Shown here piece after piece: positions 51,619 through 60,084 of a stretch of 64,000 nt of DNA. Every line of letters begins with the position of its first letter. The first letter of the stretch is position 1. The position numbers and the translations under genes were made by a program. Source of the stretch: an uncultured Aquimarina sp. (lineage in GTDB: Bacteria > Bacteroidota > Bacteroidia > Flavobacteriales > Flavobacteriaceae); the NCBI GenBank assembly GCA_947496705.1, contig CANMDW010000007.1, positions 114,735 through 178,734 of the forward strand, read 5' to 3'. A model generated the notes under the pieces. It did not search any database and was not told the DNA's origin. It was given only the letters and a program-made list of their open reading frames with translations.

Positions 51619-51870
51619 CTATCTGTTATCGCTAATCAATTTCTCAATCATTTTTCTGCTCTTCCATTTCTTGATCTGAGACTCTCTTTTTAATGCATCG
51701 GATTTCAACTCATACGCTTCGCTATATTTTAGTACCCAGTCTTTTGCTTTTGATGTAAATCCTTTATGATTCCATAGATGTTTTTCCAATCGATCCGAAA
51801 TATCTTTTGTAGCTCCTATATAATATCGATTCAATTTCTCTGAAAACAGAATGTAAACAAAGTATCTCAT
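51619..51870 (-). CDS. GIY-YIG domain nuclease (small, UPF0213/YhbQ-like)
   Basis: An 83-residue GIY-YIG endonuclease-like protein: YFVYILFSEKLNRYYIG gives the GIY...YIG pair, followed by DISDRLEKH with the catalytic Arg and a C-terminal KWKSRKMIEKLI basic segment. An upstream TTG at 51885 is in frame, but ATG 51870 is preferred. It sits between a tRNA-Val gene and a truncated tRNA copy. A partial duplicate of its 5' end follows at 51414-51478. A mobile or homing role is inferred from the context; small GIY-YIG genes beside tRNAs are common in Flavobacteria from memory. Confidence 0.88.
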   Translation of the reverse strand: MRYFVYILFSEKLNRYYIGATKDISDRLEKHLWNHKGFTSKAKDWVLKYSEAYELKSDALKRESQIKKWKSRKMIEKLISDNR

Positions 51871-51887
51871 ACCATTATCAAACAAAA

Positions 51888-51911
51888 AATCCTGAAGACA
51901 ACTTCAGGATT
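51888..51911 (-). terminator. tRNA-Val terminator
   Basis: AATCCTGAAG and CTTCAGGATT around ACAA, with T tail on the minus strand, 10 bp after the tRNA-Val 3' end. It lies just before the GIY-YIG start codon. Confidence 0.8.
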
Positions 51912-51920
51912 ATAATTCTG

Positions 51921-51995
51921 TGGGCGCTAAGGGATTCGAACCCCTGACCCCTTGGGTGTAAACCAAGTGCTCTGAACCAACTGAGCTAAGCGCCC
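51921..51995 (-). tRNA. tRNA-Val (anticodon TAC)
   Basis: A complete 75-nt cloverleaf with the discriminator base. Acceptor GGGCGCT/AGCGCCC, D arm GCTC/GAGC, anticodon arm CTTGG-TTTACAC-CCAAG giving TAC, T arm AGGGG-TTCGAAT-CCCTT. No CCA is encoded. It is the only intact tRNA in the window and heads the GIY-YIG locus. Two chimeric tRNA-like repeats lie just upstream (5' on the minus strand). Confidence 0.95.
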
Positions 51996-52148
51996 GAAAT
52001 TTTTGCAGGATTTCGTAAACCTGACTCTCCCGATGTGAAATCGGGATGCTCTGAACCAACTGAGCTAAGCGCCCGAAATTTTTGCAGGATTTCGTAAACC
52101 TGACCCTCCCGATGTGAAATCGGGATGCTCTGAACCAACTGAGCTAAG
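51991..52148 (-). repeat. two tandem 79-bp chimeric tRNA-like repeats
   Basis: Units 51991-52069 and 52070-52148 differ at one base. On the minus strand each begins with the tRNA-Val 5' half (GGCGCTTAGCTCAGTTGG), then a foreign anticodon arm (TCCCGAT-TTCAC-ATCGGGA), then a non-matching tail (TTTACGAAATCCTGC, AAAAATTTC) in place of the T arm and acceptor. The anticodon region is 19 nt rather than 17, and the 3' acceptor strand is absent. These are pseudo-tRNAs, not functional tRNAs. Confidence 0.85.
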
Positions 52149-52171
52149 CGCCTGCTATCTTGCGATTGCAG

Positions 52172-52195
52172 ACCTGCCTGTCCGGCTAGGCAGGT
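52172..52195. repeat. ACCTGCCT...AGGCAGGT palindrome
   Basis: Perfect 8-bp inverted repeat around GTCCGGCT. The CCTGCC/GGCAGG core is also found inside the element at 10318-10504. It lies between the tRNA locus and the folC stop codon; REP-like. Confidence 0.7.
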
Positions 52196-52245
52196 GCAAA
52201 TATAAGACAGTTTTATACGCTACCAAAAAAAATTTGAAGAAAAAA

Positions 52246-53463
52246 TTAAATTATTTCTGCTACCACAAAGGTACTGCCTCCCACATACATCAAATCCTCG
52301 TCTTTAGCCCGTTGTAAGGCAGCCATATATGCCTCTTTTACCGATTCATAATCTTCTCCTGTTAAATAAAATGCCAGTGCTTCTTTTCTTAATTTTTTTG
52401 CTTCCAATCCCCGGGGAATATCTGGTTTTGCAAAATAATATGTTGCATCAACAGGAAAAAGTGGTAAAATAGATTGTAGATCTTTGTCATTTACCACTCC
52501 AAGTACGATATGCAGATGGTCATATTTTTCTTCGGATACTTGTTTCAGCACTGTTAATAATCCATCAGGATTATGGGCCGTGTCGCATACAACTTTGGGA
52601 GTCTGCTGTATAACTTGCCATCTCCCCAAAAGGCCAGTATTAACGACAACGTTACCCAAACCTTTTTCTATTGCTTTCTTATTAATTTTCCAGCCTTTTT
52701 TTTGTAACAGAGAAATGGTTTGCAGCGCCGTTCTTATATTCTCTTTTTGGTAATTCCCTTGTAAATCTGAAGGATATATCTTTCCGTTATAGTCTATTGC
52801 AAAATGTAATTCACTATCGCATTCCTGGGCTTTCTGTTTAAAAACCGCTTTGGTTTCAGGTGTTGTTCTACCGACAACTACAGGTATGCTATTCTTAATG
52901 ATCCCTGCTTTTTCGGCAGCTATTTCTTCTAGTGTGTTTCCTAAAAATCGTGTATGATCCAATCCAATGTTGGTAATTACAGCAACTTCTGGAATAATGA
53001 TATTTGTTGAGTCTAATCTTCCTCCAAGACCTACCTCAATGACTGCAATATCAACTTGTGATGATGCAAAATATTGAAATGCCATACCTACGGTCATTTC
53101 AAAAAAAGAAAGGTGATTTGACTCAAAATAAGATTGATGCTCTGAAACAAAATCAATTACATATTCTTCTGGTATTTTAATACCATTAATTCGAATACGT
53201 TCTCTAAAATCTTTAAGATGGGGTGACGTATATAATCCTACTTTATATCCTGCCTCTTGTAACACAGAAGCCAGCATATGACTTGTTGAGCCTTTACCAT
53301 TGGTTCCGGCTACGTGAATACTTTTAAATTGTTTTTCGGGGTTTCCCAGATATGTGGCTAATTGGATGGTATTATAAAGATCAATCTTGTAAGCGCTGGG
53401 CCCTTGGCGTTGATACATTGGTAATTGGGTAAACATCCAATCAAGAGTTTCCCTGTAATTCAT
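52246..53463 (-). CDS. folC: bifunctional folylpolyglutamate synthase/dihydrofolate synthase
   Basis: Mur-ligase-fold enzyme adding glutamate to dihydropteroate and to folates. The 405 residues contain the P-loop HVAGTNGKGSTSHML (about 49-63), the Mg site SPHLKDFRERIRING, the family motif VGLGGRLDSTN, and the C-terminal domain with DTAHNPDG. Length matches FolC. It lies 7 bp downstream of the tonB gene in the same direction, so it may be in the tonB-exbD transcript. Confidence 0.95.
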   Translation of the reverse strand: MNYRETLDWMFTQLPMYQRQGPSAYKIDLYNTIQLATYLGNPEKQFKSIHVAGTNGKGSTSHMLASVLQEAGYKVGLYTSPHLKDFRERIRINGIKIPEEYVIDFVSEHQSYFESNHLSFFEMTVGMAFQYFASSQVDIAVIEVGLGGRLDSTNIIIPEVAVITNIGLDHTRFLGNTLEEIAAEKAGIIKNSIPVVVGRTTPETKAVFKQKAQECDSELHFAIDYNGKIYPSDLQGNYQKENIRTALQTISLLQKKGWKINKKAIEKGLGNVVVNTGLLGRWQVIQQTPKVVCDTAHNPDGLLTVLKQVSEEKYDHLHIVLGVVNDKDLQSILPLFPVDATYYFAKPDIPRGLEAKKLRKEALAFYLTGEDYESVKEAYMAALQRAKDEDLMYVGGSTFVVAEII

Positions 53464-53470
53464 AAGGTAT

Positions 53471-54370
53471 TTATTCGGAAAGTTTAAACTGATAAATGAT
53501 AGTTCCTACTTGTTTTACAGGAGCTTTAGCGTCACTATTAAATCGTGTAGCTAGTGCAGCTCTTTTTGCCGGCTCCATTAAACATGTAACACTATTGGTA
53601 GTGCCTTTAATCCCAGGCGTAGCCCTTACCACTTTACCACTTTGATTCACTTCAATCTTTACTACCACGATACCGGATTCATTGCAGTCCTGAACAATTT
53701 TTTCTTTATTAAGTGCTTTTCTTCCACCTAATCTATAATTACCATCTCCATCCAATCCTTTCCCTGTTCCATAATACGATTTTGCATTAGGATCACCATC
53801 TGGGCTTCCTTTATCACCTGGTGACCTGTCGTCTCCTTCTCCTCCTTTAGATTGCCCATCGTTTTTGGGTCCATTAGAAAAGCTGTTCAGGATATCCAAA
53901 GTAGATTTATCTGGTTTGGGGTCGGGTTTCTTTTTTTCAACCTTCTTAACAGGTTTCTCTTTGGGAGTGGTTTTTACAGGTTTTTGATCACTGGGCTTAT
54001 CTTTTGGTTTTTCTTTGGACTTCTCTACCTTTTTTTTGGGTTTTTTCTTTGGTTTTTTATCTACTACGGGTGCATCCTCCAACTCTTGAGTAACTACCTT
54101 ATCTTTAATTTCAGGAGCTTGTTCTTGCGGTTCTGGTGTCACAGGAGTTGGCTCAGGAGGTGTATTTTTTGGAGATGATTTAATAGGTTTATCGGGCTGT
54201 ATCTTACCCAAACCTGTAGTGGTGGTTCCAAAATTTAATGCGATCCCACTTTCTTCTTCAGGATCCAGATAACTTAATCCCAGATAAAACAACAAGAAAA
54301 TGATTCCTATATGCACTAGTATGGTGAGCGCAAAGGATTTTCTTTTATGTTTCGTATCCAGTTTTATCAT
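53471..54370 (-). CDS. TonB-like energy transducer
   Basis: A 299-residue protein with one N-terminal membrane helix (about 12-32), a long Lys/Pro/Glu-rich linker (about 60-155), a glycine/aspartate-rich part (165-205) and a C-terminal domain (about 215-299). The linker spans the periplasm. With the ExbD and ExbB genes upstream it forms a proton-driven complex that energises outer membrane receptors or works like TolA. The C-terminus (VVVKIEVNQSGKVVRATPG) is the TonB/TolA-type fold. Confidence 0.9.
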   Translation of the reverse strand: MIKLDTKHKRKSFALTILVHIGIIFLLFYLGLSYLDPEEESGIALNFGTTTTGLGKIQPDKPIKSSPKNTPPEPTPVTPEPQEQAPEIKDKVVTQELEDAPVVDKKPKKKPKKKVEKSKEKPKDKPSDQKPVKTTPKEKPVKKVEKKKPDPKPDKSTLDILNSFSNGPKNDGQSKGGEGDDRSPGDKGSPDGDPNAKSYYGTGKGLDGDGNYRLGGRKALNKEKIVQDCNESGIVVVKIEVNQSGKVVRATPGIKGTTNSVTCLMEPAKRAALATRFNSDAKAPVKQVGTIIYQFKLSE

Positions 54371-54376
54371 GATCTT

Positions 54377-54769
54377 TTATTCGGGCCTTACAGCCAAAAT
54401 CACTTTGAATTTGTTTCTATTTGCTATATCCATTACACTCACTGCTTTTTCGATCGGAACTCCCTCTTCGGCTCTGAGAATAATAGTAGGTTCGTTCTGC
54501 CCTTGTAAACGTGATAATAGTGTTGATTCTAACCTGCTTTGACTAATGCGCTCATCGTCGATATAATATTGCAGTTTGTTGGTAATACTTACCGATATAT
54601 TCTGCACATTAGAACTTTTTCCTTTAGCTTTAGGTAATATCAAATCCAAAGCCTCGGGAGTAATCGCTGGAGATGTCAACAAAAAGAAGACCAACAACAA
54701 AAATACGATATCTGTCATCGATGACATACTAAACTCTGGGCTTACCTTATTTCTTCCTCTTAAATTCAT
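54377..54769 (-). CDS. exbD: ExbD/TolR biopolymer transport protein
   Basis: A 130-residue protein with one membrane helix (about 17-37; MTDIVFLLLVFFLLTS, whose Asp is the proton site) and a periplasmic domain. It partners with ExbB in a proton-driven motor. It lies between exbB and tonB with 6 bp to tonB. TolR and ExbD cannot be told apart firmly here. Confidence 0.92.
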   Translation of the reverse strand: MNLRGRNKVSPEFSMSSMTDIVFLLLVFFLLTSPAITPEALDLILPKAKGKSSNVQNISVSITNKLQYYIDDERISQSRLESTLLSRLQGQNEPTIILRAEEGVPIEKAVSVMDIANRNKFKVILAVRPE

Positions 54770-54861
54770 CTGTTTCTTTTATCTGTTTTAATTGGTCAGG
54801 TGGAATTCGCATAGCAATCATTTCTTTTGATATTGAAATTTTTGATAATGCTCATTTCATA

Positions 54862-55563
54862 TTATGCAGGTTCATTTAACAAGTCTAAGAAATCTACTGC
54901 ATTTGCTTCCATGCTATGAATCACCTTATCTGTTCGTACTACCAAATGATTATATCCTATATAAGCAACAATTCCTACTACCAATCCTCCAACTGTTGTC
55001 GTCATCGCGGTATAAATACCTTCTGCCAAAACACCCATATCTGCAGTTCCTTCACTTGATGCCAGATTATGAAATGCTATAATCATACCAATTACGGTTC
55101 CAAGGAAACCAATCATCGGCGCTGCACCGGCTACAGTGGCAAGAATACTTACGTTTTTCTCTAATTTATACACTTCGAGTCTACCGGCATTTTCAATAGC
55201 CTTATTGATATCTTCTAAAGAATGACCAATTCTGGAAATTCCTTTTTCGGTCAATCTGGCCACTGGATTATTGGTTTGGGCACATAAAATTTTGGCGGCT
55301 TCAATTTTTCCAGTTGCTACACTATCCCGGATCTTACTCATAAAACTTTCATCATATTTAGAAGCTGCCTTTATTGCAAAAAGTCTTTCAAAATAAATAT
55401 AAACTGCAACAAATAACAGCACAAAAAGAATAGCAATGATCACTATTGCTCCTGTTCCTCCACTAAGCAGCAGATCCATAATGGATAATGTCTTCTCTTC
55501 TACTTCTGGGTTAATTTCTTTAGTATTTTGGGCTAAAGCACCAAGCATAGATAAATAGGTCAT
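54862..55563 (-). CDS. exbB: MotA/TolQ/ExbB proton channel protein
   Basis: A 233-residue protein with three membrane helices. The family core is VAGAAPMIGFLGTVIGMIIA followed by TMTTTVGGLVVGIVAY. It forms the pentameric channel with ExbD. It is the first gene of the exbB-exbD-tonB(-folC) set. The start is at 55563. The NhaB antiporter lies 68 bp upstream, same strand. Confidence 0.93.
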   Translation of the reverse strand: MTYLSMLGALAQNTKEINPEVEEKTLSIMDLLLSGGTGAIVIIAILFVLLFVAVYIYFERLFAIKAASKYDESFMSKIRDSVATGKIEAAKILCAQTNNPVARLTEKGISRIGHSLEDINKAIENAGRLEVYKLEKNVSILATVAGAAPMIGFLGTVIGMIIAFHNLASSEGTADMGVLAEGIYTAMTTTVGGLVVGIVAYIGYNHLVVRTDKVIHSMEANAVDFLDLLNEPA

Positions 55564-55631
55564 CTTGATTTTGTTAATTTAGTGTTAGTATACTAACGTT
55601 ATTTCTCTAGGTTAAGTATATCAATTTTTCT

Positions 55632-57158
55632 TTACAATATATATATTATTCCCAACAATCCAATCCCTCCGAGCACTATGGTATAAGGAAAAGCCATTTT
55701 TACCATTTTTCCATAAGACAACCCAATTAATGGTGCCAAAGAAGAGGTTAGTAAGAATAAGAACGCTGCCTGACCATTGGGTGTTGCAACACTAGGCAAA
55801 TTTGTTCCTGTATTTATAGCAATGGCCAATTTCTCAAACTGCTCTCGTGATATTGCTCCATTATCAAAAGCCTGCTTCACTTCTCCTATGTAGACTGTTG
55901 CTACAAAAACATTGTCACTAATCATTGATAGAATTCCATTAGCTGCATAAAACATGGATGGCTGTTTTTCAGTATCCAGAGACAATGCCCAATCAATAAT
56001 TGGCGTAAATAAATGTTGGTCATGAATCATAGCTACGATCACAAAGAACACTACTAACAAACCAGTAAATGGTAATGCTTCTTCAAATGCTTTTCCGAGC
56101 TGGTGCTCTTCTGTAATTCCTATAAAAGCGGTTTGAACAATAATTAATGCCAATCCTATAAAACCAACCGGTGCTATATGAAGTGCTAAACCAACAATTA
56201 GAAGTATTGCTGATATTGCCTGTATAATTAACCCGTATTTTGATTTATCAGATCTGTTAGCATCCTCTTCTTCGGTATAGCTTTCGATAATTCTGCGTGC
56301 TACATCCGGTAATTTTGCTCCGAAACCAAATGAACCGGTAGCTTCCAAAATTACCGTGGTAATTAGTCCCGCTACCAAAACGGGTAGTGTAATGGGAGCC
56401 ATTTTCAGAAAGAATTCTATAAAATCCCATCCCATTCGTTCTCCAATGAGTAAATTCTGAGGTTCCCCAACCAATGTACAAACTCCTCCAAGTGCTGTAC
56501 CTACAACACCATGCATCACCAAACTTCTTAAGAAACTTCTGAATTGCTCCAGTGTTACACCGCTTAATTCTTTTCTATCCAATACTCCACTCTCATCATA
56601 ATCTCCAGAACCTGAATGAATTTTATGATACACACCATAAAACCCTACGGTTACACTTATTAAAACAGCAGTAACTGTTAACGCATCTAAAAATGCAGAA
56701 AGTACTGCAGAAAGAAACACAAACAACAACGATAGTATCATCTTGGACCTGATTTTAGTAAACACTTTACTAAAAATATACATCAGCAAAGGCTTCATAA
56801 AATAAATTCCCGCTACCATAAAGACAAGTAGCAAAATAACCTCTAAGTTTTGTTCAACCTCTAGCAGCACACCTCCTTTAATTCCTTTTCCCAGCTCATT
56901 GTATACAACCTTGCCATGATCCAGTTTGTACATCGGATGTGTTAATTTCAAAGCCAAAGCTTCGATTGCTAATATCCCACCAGATTGTAACGGGTAGCAT
57001 TTCAGCGCCATAGCTAACGTAAAAATAAATTCCCCAATAAATAACCAAGCAGTCACCATTGGCCCTAAAATGAAATAAGAAAATACATTAAAAATTAAAA
57101 ATCCGATCATTACGGTTTTGAACCACTTCGGACTACTCCCTAGAAAATACTTAAACAT
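55632..57158 (-). CDS. nhaB: Na+/H+ antiporter of the NhaB type
   Basis: A 508-residue antiporter of the NhaB family, expelling Na+ in exchange for protons. Twelve or so helices are visible. The family marks are FLDALTVTAVLISVTVGFYG, GVCTLVGEPQNLLIGERM and AINTGTNLPSVATPNGQAAF. Na+ extrusion fits a marine lifestyle. It lies between the dehydrogenase gene (26 bp upstream) and exbB on the same strand. Confidence 0.92.
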   Translation of the reverse strand: MFKYFLGSSPKWFKTVMIGFLIFNVFSYFILGPMVTAWLFIGEFIFTLAMALKCYPLQSGGILAIEALALKLTHPMYKLDHGKVVYNELGKGIKGGVLLEVEQNLEVILLLVFMVAGIYFMKPLLMYIFSKVFTKIRSKMILSLLFVFLSAVLSAFLDALTVTAVLISVTVGFYGVYHKIHSGSGDYDESGVLDRKELSGVTLEQFRSFLRSLVMHGVVGTALGGVCTLVGEPQNLLIGERMGWDFIEFFLKMAPITLPVLVAGLITTVILEATGSFGFGAKLPDVARRIIESYTEEEDANRSDKSKYGLIIQAISAILLIVGLALHIAPVGFIGLALIIVQTAFIGITEEHQLGKAFEEALPFTGLLVVFFVIVAMIHDQHLFTPIIDWALSLDTEKQPSMFYAANGILSMISDNVFVATVYIGEVKQAFDNGAISREQFEKLAIAINTGTNLPSVATPNGQAAFLFLLTSSLAPLIGLSYGKMVKMAFPYTIVLGGIGLLGIIYIL

Positions 57159-57184
57159 AGTTGTACTTGGTTATACGATTAATA

Positions 57185-58411
57185 CTATATGAGCTGTTTG
57201 AGTGCAATCTCAAACGCTGTTTTACTTATATTAGTTTTTGTTTGTTTGTTATTATAAGTGTTTTGAATCGCTTTCTTTATTGTCTCTGAAGTATCCATAA
57301 AGATAGCTTCATCGGTCATTTGCACTCTGCGCTCCATAAAATACGCAAAAACTCTCGCCATCCCGCAATTGGATATAAAATCAGGAATCAGGCTTACCTT
57401 TTCATCGGTATATTCCATGATCGGGCCAAAAAATATTTCCTGATCGGCAAATGGAACATTGGCTCCACAAGAAATCACTTCTAAACCCAAGTCAATCATT
57501 TGAGTGATTTGATCTTTGGTAATCAATCGGGATGCTGCACAGGGTACAAAAATCTCTGTTGGTAAAGACCATATTTTTTCATTTAAGGTTTCGAAAGGGA
57601 TCAATACTTCGCTATATAACTTGTTTCCTTTTTTATTTAAATATAATTGTTTTATTTCTTCAAAAGAGAAACCATTTTCATTTATCAACCCTCCTGCATG
57701 ATCTATGATCCCTACTACATTGGCTCCCATTTCAGAAAGATAATATGCCGCAGCAGACCCCACATTGCCAAAACCCTGTATTACAGCCTTTTTCCCTCTT
57801 ACATCACCACCATAAATATCGTAATAATGTCTTACAGCTTCTGCAACACCATATCCGGTAATCATATCTGCCACGGTATACTTTCTGGAAACATCAGGAG
57901 AAAACATGGTGTTTTCCAATACCTTGATCACACCCTGACGTAGCTGTCCTATTCTATTTATTTTATCGGCCTCTGTTGGCTGAAAATATCCATTAAAAAC
58001 TCCTTCCTGCGGATGCCAAACACCACATTCTTCAGTTATTGGGATTACTTCGTGAATTTCATCTACATTGAGATCTCCTCCTGTTCCGTAGTAACTTTTT
58101 AACAGGGGTGATACAGCTTCATACCATCGCTTTAACACTCCTTTTTTTTGAGGATCATTTGGGTCAAAATTAATTCCGGATTTGGCTCCCCCTATTTCGG
58201 GGCCCGAAACCGTAAATTTCACCTCCATTGTTTTTGCCAGGGAAAGTACTTCGTTCATGTCTAGCCCTTTGCGCATTCTGGTACCGCCTCCTGCAGCACC
58301 GCCTCTTAATGAATTTATAACAGTCCAGCCCTCTGCATCAGTCTCAGGATCTTTCCAATTGAAAACAATCTCAGGGGCTTTATTTTCATATTGTTTTAAT
58401 AATTCTTTCAT
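57185..58411 (-). CDS. Glu/Leu/Phe/Val family amino-acid dehydrogenase
   Basis: A 408-residue oxidoreductase of the glutamate/leucine dehydrogenase superfamily, deaminating an amino acid to its 2-oxo acid with NAD(P). The catalytic lysine region is GGAKSGINFDPNDP; the nucleotide site is VIQGFGNVGSAAAYYL. It is shorter than hexameric GDH and resembles the Bacteroidota-specific group. The minus-strand leader of about 150 nt from a -7 box at 58570-58577 contains a CCTCCGTTTAGGAGG stem followed by ATTTTT (58505 to 58481), attenuator-like. Confidence 0.88.
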   Translation of the reverse strand: MKELLKQYENKAPEIVFNWKDPETDAEGWTVINSLRGGAAGGGTRMRKGLDMNEVLSLAKTMEVKFTVSGPEIGGAKSGINFDPNDPQKKGVLKRWYEAVSPLLKSYYGTGGDLNVDEIHEVIPITEECGVWHPQEGVFNGYFQPTEADKINRIGQLRQGVIKVLENTMFSPDVSRKYTVADMITGYGVAEAVRHYYDIYGGDVRGKKAVIQGFGNVGSAAAYYLSEMGANVVGIIDHAGGLINENGFSFEEIKQLYLNKKGNKLYSEVLIPFETLNEKIWSLPTEIFVPCAASRLITKDQITQMIDLGLEVISCGANVPFADQEIFFGPIMEYTDEKVSLIPDFISNCGMARVFAYFMERRVQMTDEAIFMDTSETIKKAIQNTYNNKQTKTNISKTAFEIALKQLI

Positions 58412-58853
58412 TTATAAAATTCAATTCATTGAATATATCACTCATAGTTTAAAAACAACACACAGTGTTTTCTGAATACTAATTAAAAATCCTCCTAAAC
58501 GGAGGTTAGCGTTGAGTCATAATAAAAGGTAATTACAATAAATTGAACTTCGATTTAAATGCGTCTTCACAAATATAAAAAACTAAACATGGCAAAACCC
58601 TAAATAAAATAAAATTATTATGACTATAGATTGATCATTTATATTCTGAAAAAAGAGTTGATTTCTTACAAAATACACTTGAAAAGCATCTTAAATTTAA
58701 TAAGGAATAATCGTATTTATCAAAAAAACAGTAAAACTATTATTTTATCGCTTATATTTGTAGGATTATTAAAAATAATGAGGTTATCTCGATTTATTTT
58801 CATCAAAACATAAGAATTGCGTGTTATGCACGCACAGCAAATAACACTATAGC
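58412..58853. other. 442-bp divergent promoter region
   Basis: No gene. It holds the minus-strand -7 box TATATTTG (58570-58577) and stem CCTCC-TAAAC-GGAGG (58491-58505) of the dehydrogenase leader, and a plus-strand -7 box TATATTTG (58753-58760) about 94 bp before the acyl-CoA dehydrogenase. The rest is AT-rich without visible structure; a 60-codon open frame at 58631 is probably not real. Confidence 0.6.
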
Positions 58854-59996
58854 ATGGACTTTACACTATCTGAAGAACAAATAATGATACGCGACGCTGC
58901 ACGGGATTTTGCAAAAGCTGAATTATTACCAGGAGTAATTGAACGTGATAACAAACAGGAATTCCCTACAGAACAGGTAAAAAAAATGGGGGAACTTGGA
59001 TTTTTAGGAATGATGGCATCTATAGAATATGGTGGTGGTGGAATGGATACTGTTTCCTATGTTTTGGCAATGGAAGAATTATCTAAAATTGATGCCTCTT
59101 GCTCTGTCATTGTATCGGTAAACAATTCTTTGGTTTGTTGGGGGCTTGATACCTATGGAAGTCTGGAGCAAAAAGAAAAATATCTTTCAAAATTAACTAC
59201 AGGAGCATCTATTGGAGCTTTCTGTTTATCTGAACCTGAAGCAGGCAGTGACGCTACCTCTCAAAAAACAACCGCTATCGATAAAGGTGACCATTATATC
59301 CTGAACGGAACCAAAAACTGGATTACCAATGGCGGTTCTGCAGATTATCATCTGGTGATTGCACAAACCGATAAAGAAAAAAAACACAAAGGCATCAATG
59401 CTTTCATTGTGGAAAAAGGATGGGAAGGATTTGAAGTAGGCCCTAAGGAAGACAAATTAGGGATTCGGGGCAGCGATACACATTCTCTTATTTTTAATGA
59501 TGTAAAAGTTCCTAAAGAAAACCGTATCGGTGAAGATGGTTTTGGATTTAAATTTGCTATGAAAACATTGGCTGGGGGACGTATCGGTATTGCGGCTCAA
59601 GCTTTAGGTATTGCTTCAGGAGCATATGAATTAGCAAAAGAATACGCCAAAGTTCGTAAAGCTTTTGGAACAGAAATCATGAATCATCAGGCGATTGCTT
59701 TCAAACTTGCAGATATGCACACTCAAATTGAAGCTGCAAGAATGCTGGTTTATAAAGCTGCAAAAGATAAAGACGATCACCAAAATTATGATTTATCTAG
59801 TGCAATGGCAAAGCTCTACGCATCTCAAGTTGCGATGGATGTCACCGTAGAAGCGGTTCAGGTTCATGGAGGTAATGGTTTTGTAAAAGAGTATCATGTA
59901 GAACGTATGATGAGAGATGCTAAAATCACTCAAATCTATGAGGGAACTAGTGAGATTCAGAAAATAGTAATATCAAGAAGTATTCTTAGAGATTAA
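58854..59996 (+). CDS. acyl-CoA dehydrogenase
   Basis: FAD flavoenzyme of the short/medium-chain acyl-CoA dehydrogenase family, forming the trans-2-enoyl-CoA in fatty-acid or branched-chain oxidation. The 380 residues start MDFTLSEEQIMIRDAARDFA and contain FCLSEPEAGSDATSQKT, NWITNGGSADYHLV and the C-terminal catalytic region QIYEGTSEIQKIVISR. The closest sense is a butyryl-CoA-type enzyme. It stands alone and ends at a perfect palindromic terminator. Confidence 0.95.
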   Translation: MDFTLSEEQIMIRDAARDFAKAELLPGVIERDNKQEFPTEQVKKMGELGFLGMMASIEYGGGGMDTVSYVLAMEELSKIDASCSVIVSVNNSLVCWGLDTYGSLEQKEKYLSKLTTGASIGAFCLSEPEAGSDATSQKTTAIDKGDHYILNGTKNWITNGGSADYHLVIAQTDKEKKHKGINAFIVEKGWEGFEVGPKEDKLGIRGSDTHSLIFNDVKVPKENRIGEDGFGFKFAMKTLAGGRIGIAAQALGIASGAYELAKEYAKVRKAFGTEIMNHQAIAFKLADMHTQIEAARMLVYKAAKDKDDHQNYDLSSAMAKLYASQVAMDVTVEAVQVHGGNGFVKEYHVERMMRDAKITQIYEGTSEIQKIVISRSILRD

Positions 59997-60017
59997 TTAG
60001 TTAAGATTCTTCATTTC

Positions 60018-60051
60018 AAAAGCCCAAATTGTAATTACAATTTGGGCTTTT
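60018..60051. terminator. perfect 34-nt bidirectional terminator
   Basis: AAAAGCCCAAATTGTAA and its complement meet without a loop (17+17 nt), with A and T tracts at the ends. It separates the acyl-CoA dehydrogenase from the convergent histidine kinase gene. Confidence 0.85.
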
Positions 60052-60084
60052 ATTTTTATAATTTCATTCGATTATCTTATAATT

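Noticed and set aside
51530..52148. Suppressor or selenocysteine tRNA with anticodon UCA
   Set aside because: The anticodon region is two bases too long and the fragments lack either the 5' or the 3' acceptor strand; better read as pseudo-tRNA pieces.
58631..58813. 60-codon open frame before the acyl-CoA dehydrogenase
   Set aside because: Low-complexity, no recognisable features, overlaps the likely promoter of the next gene.
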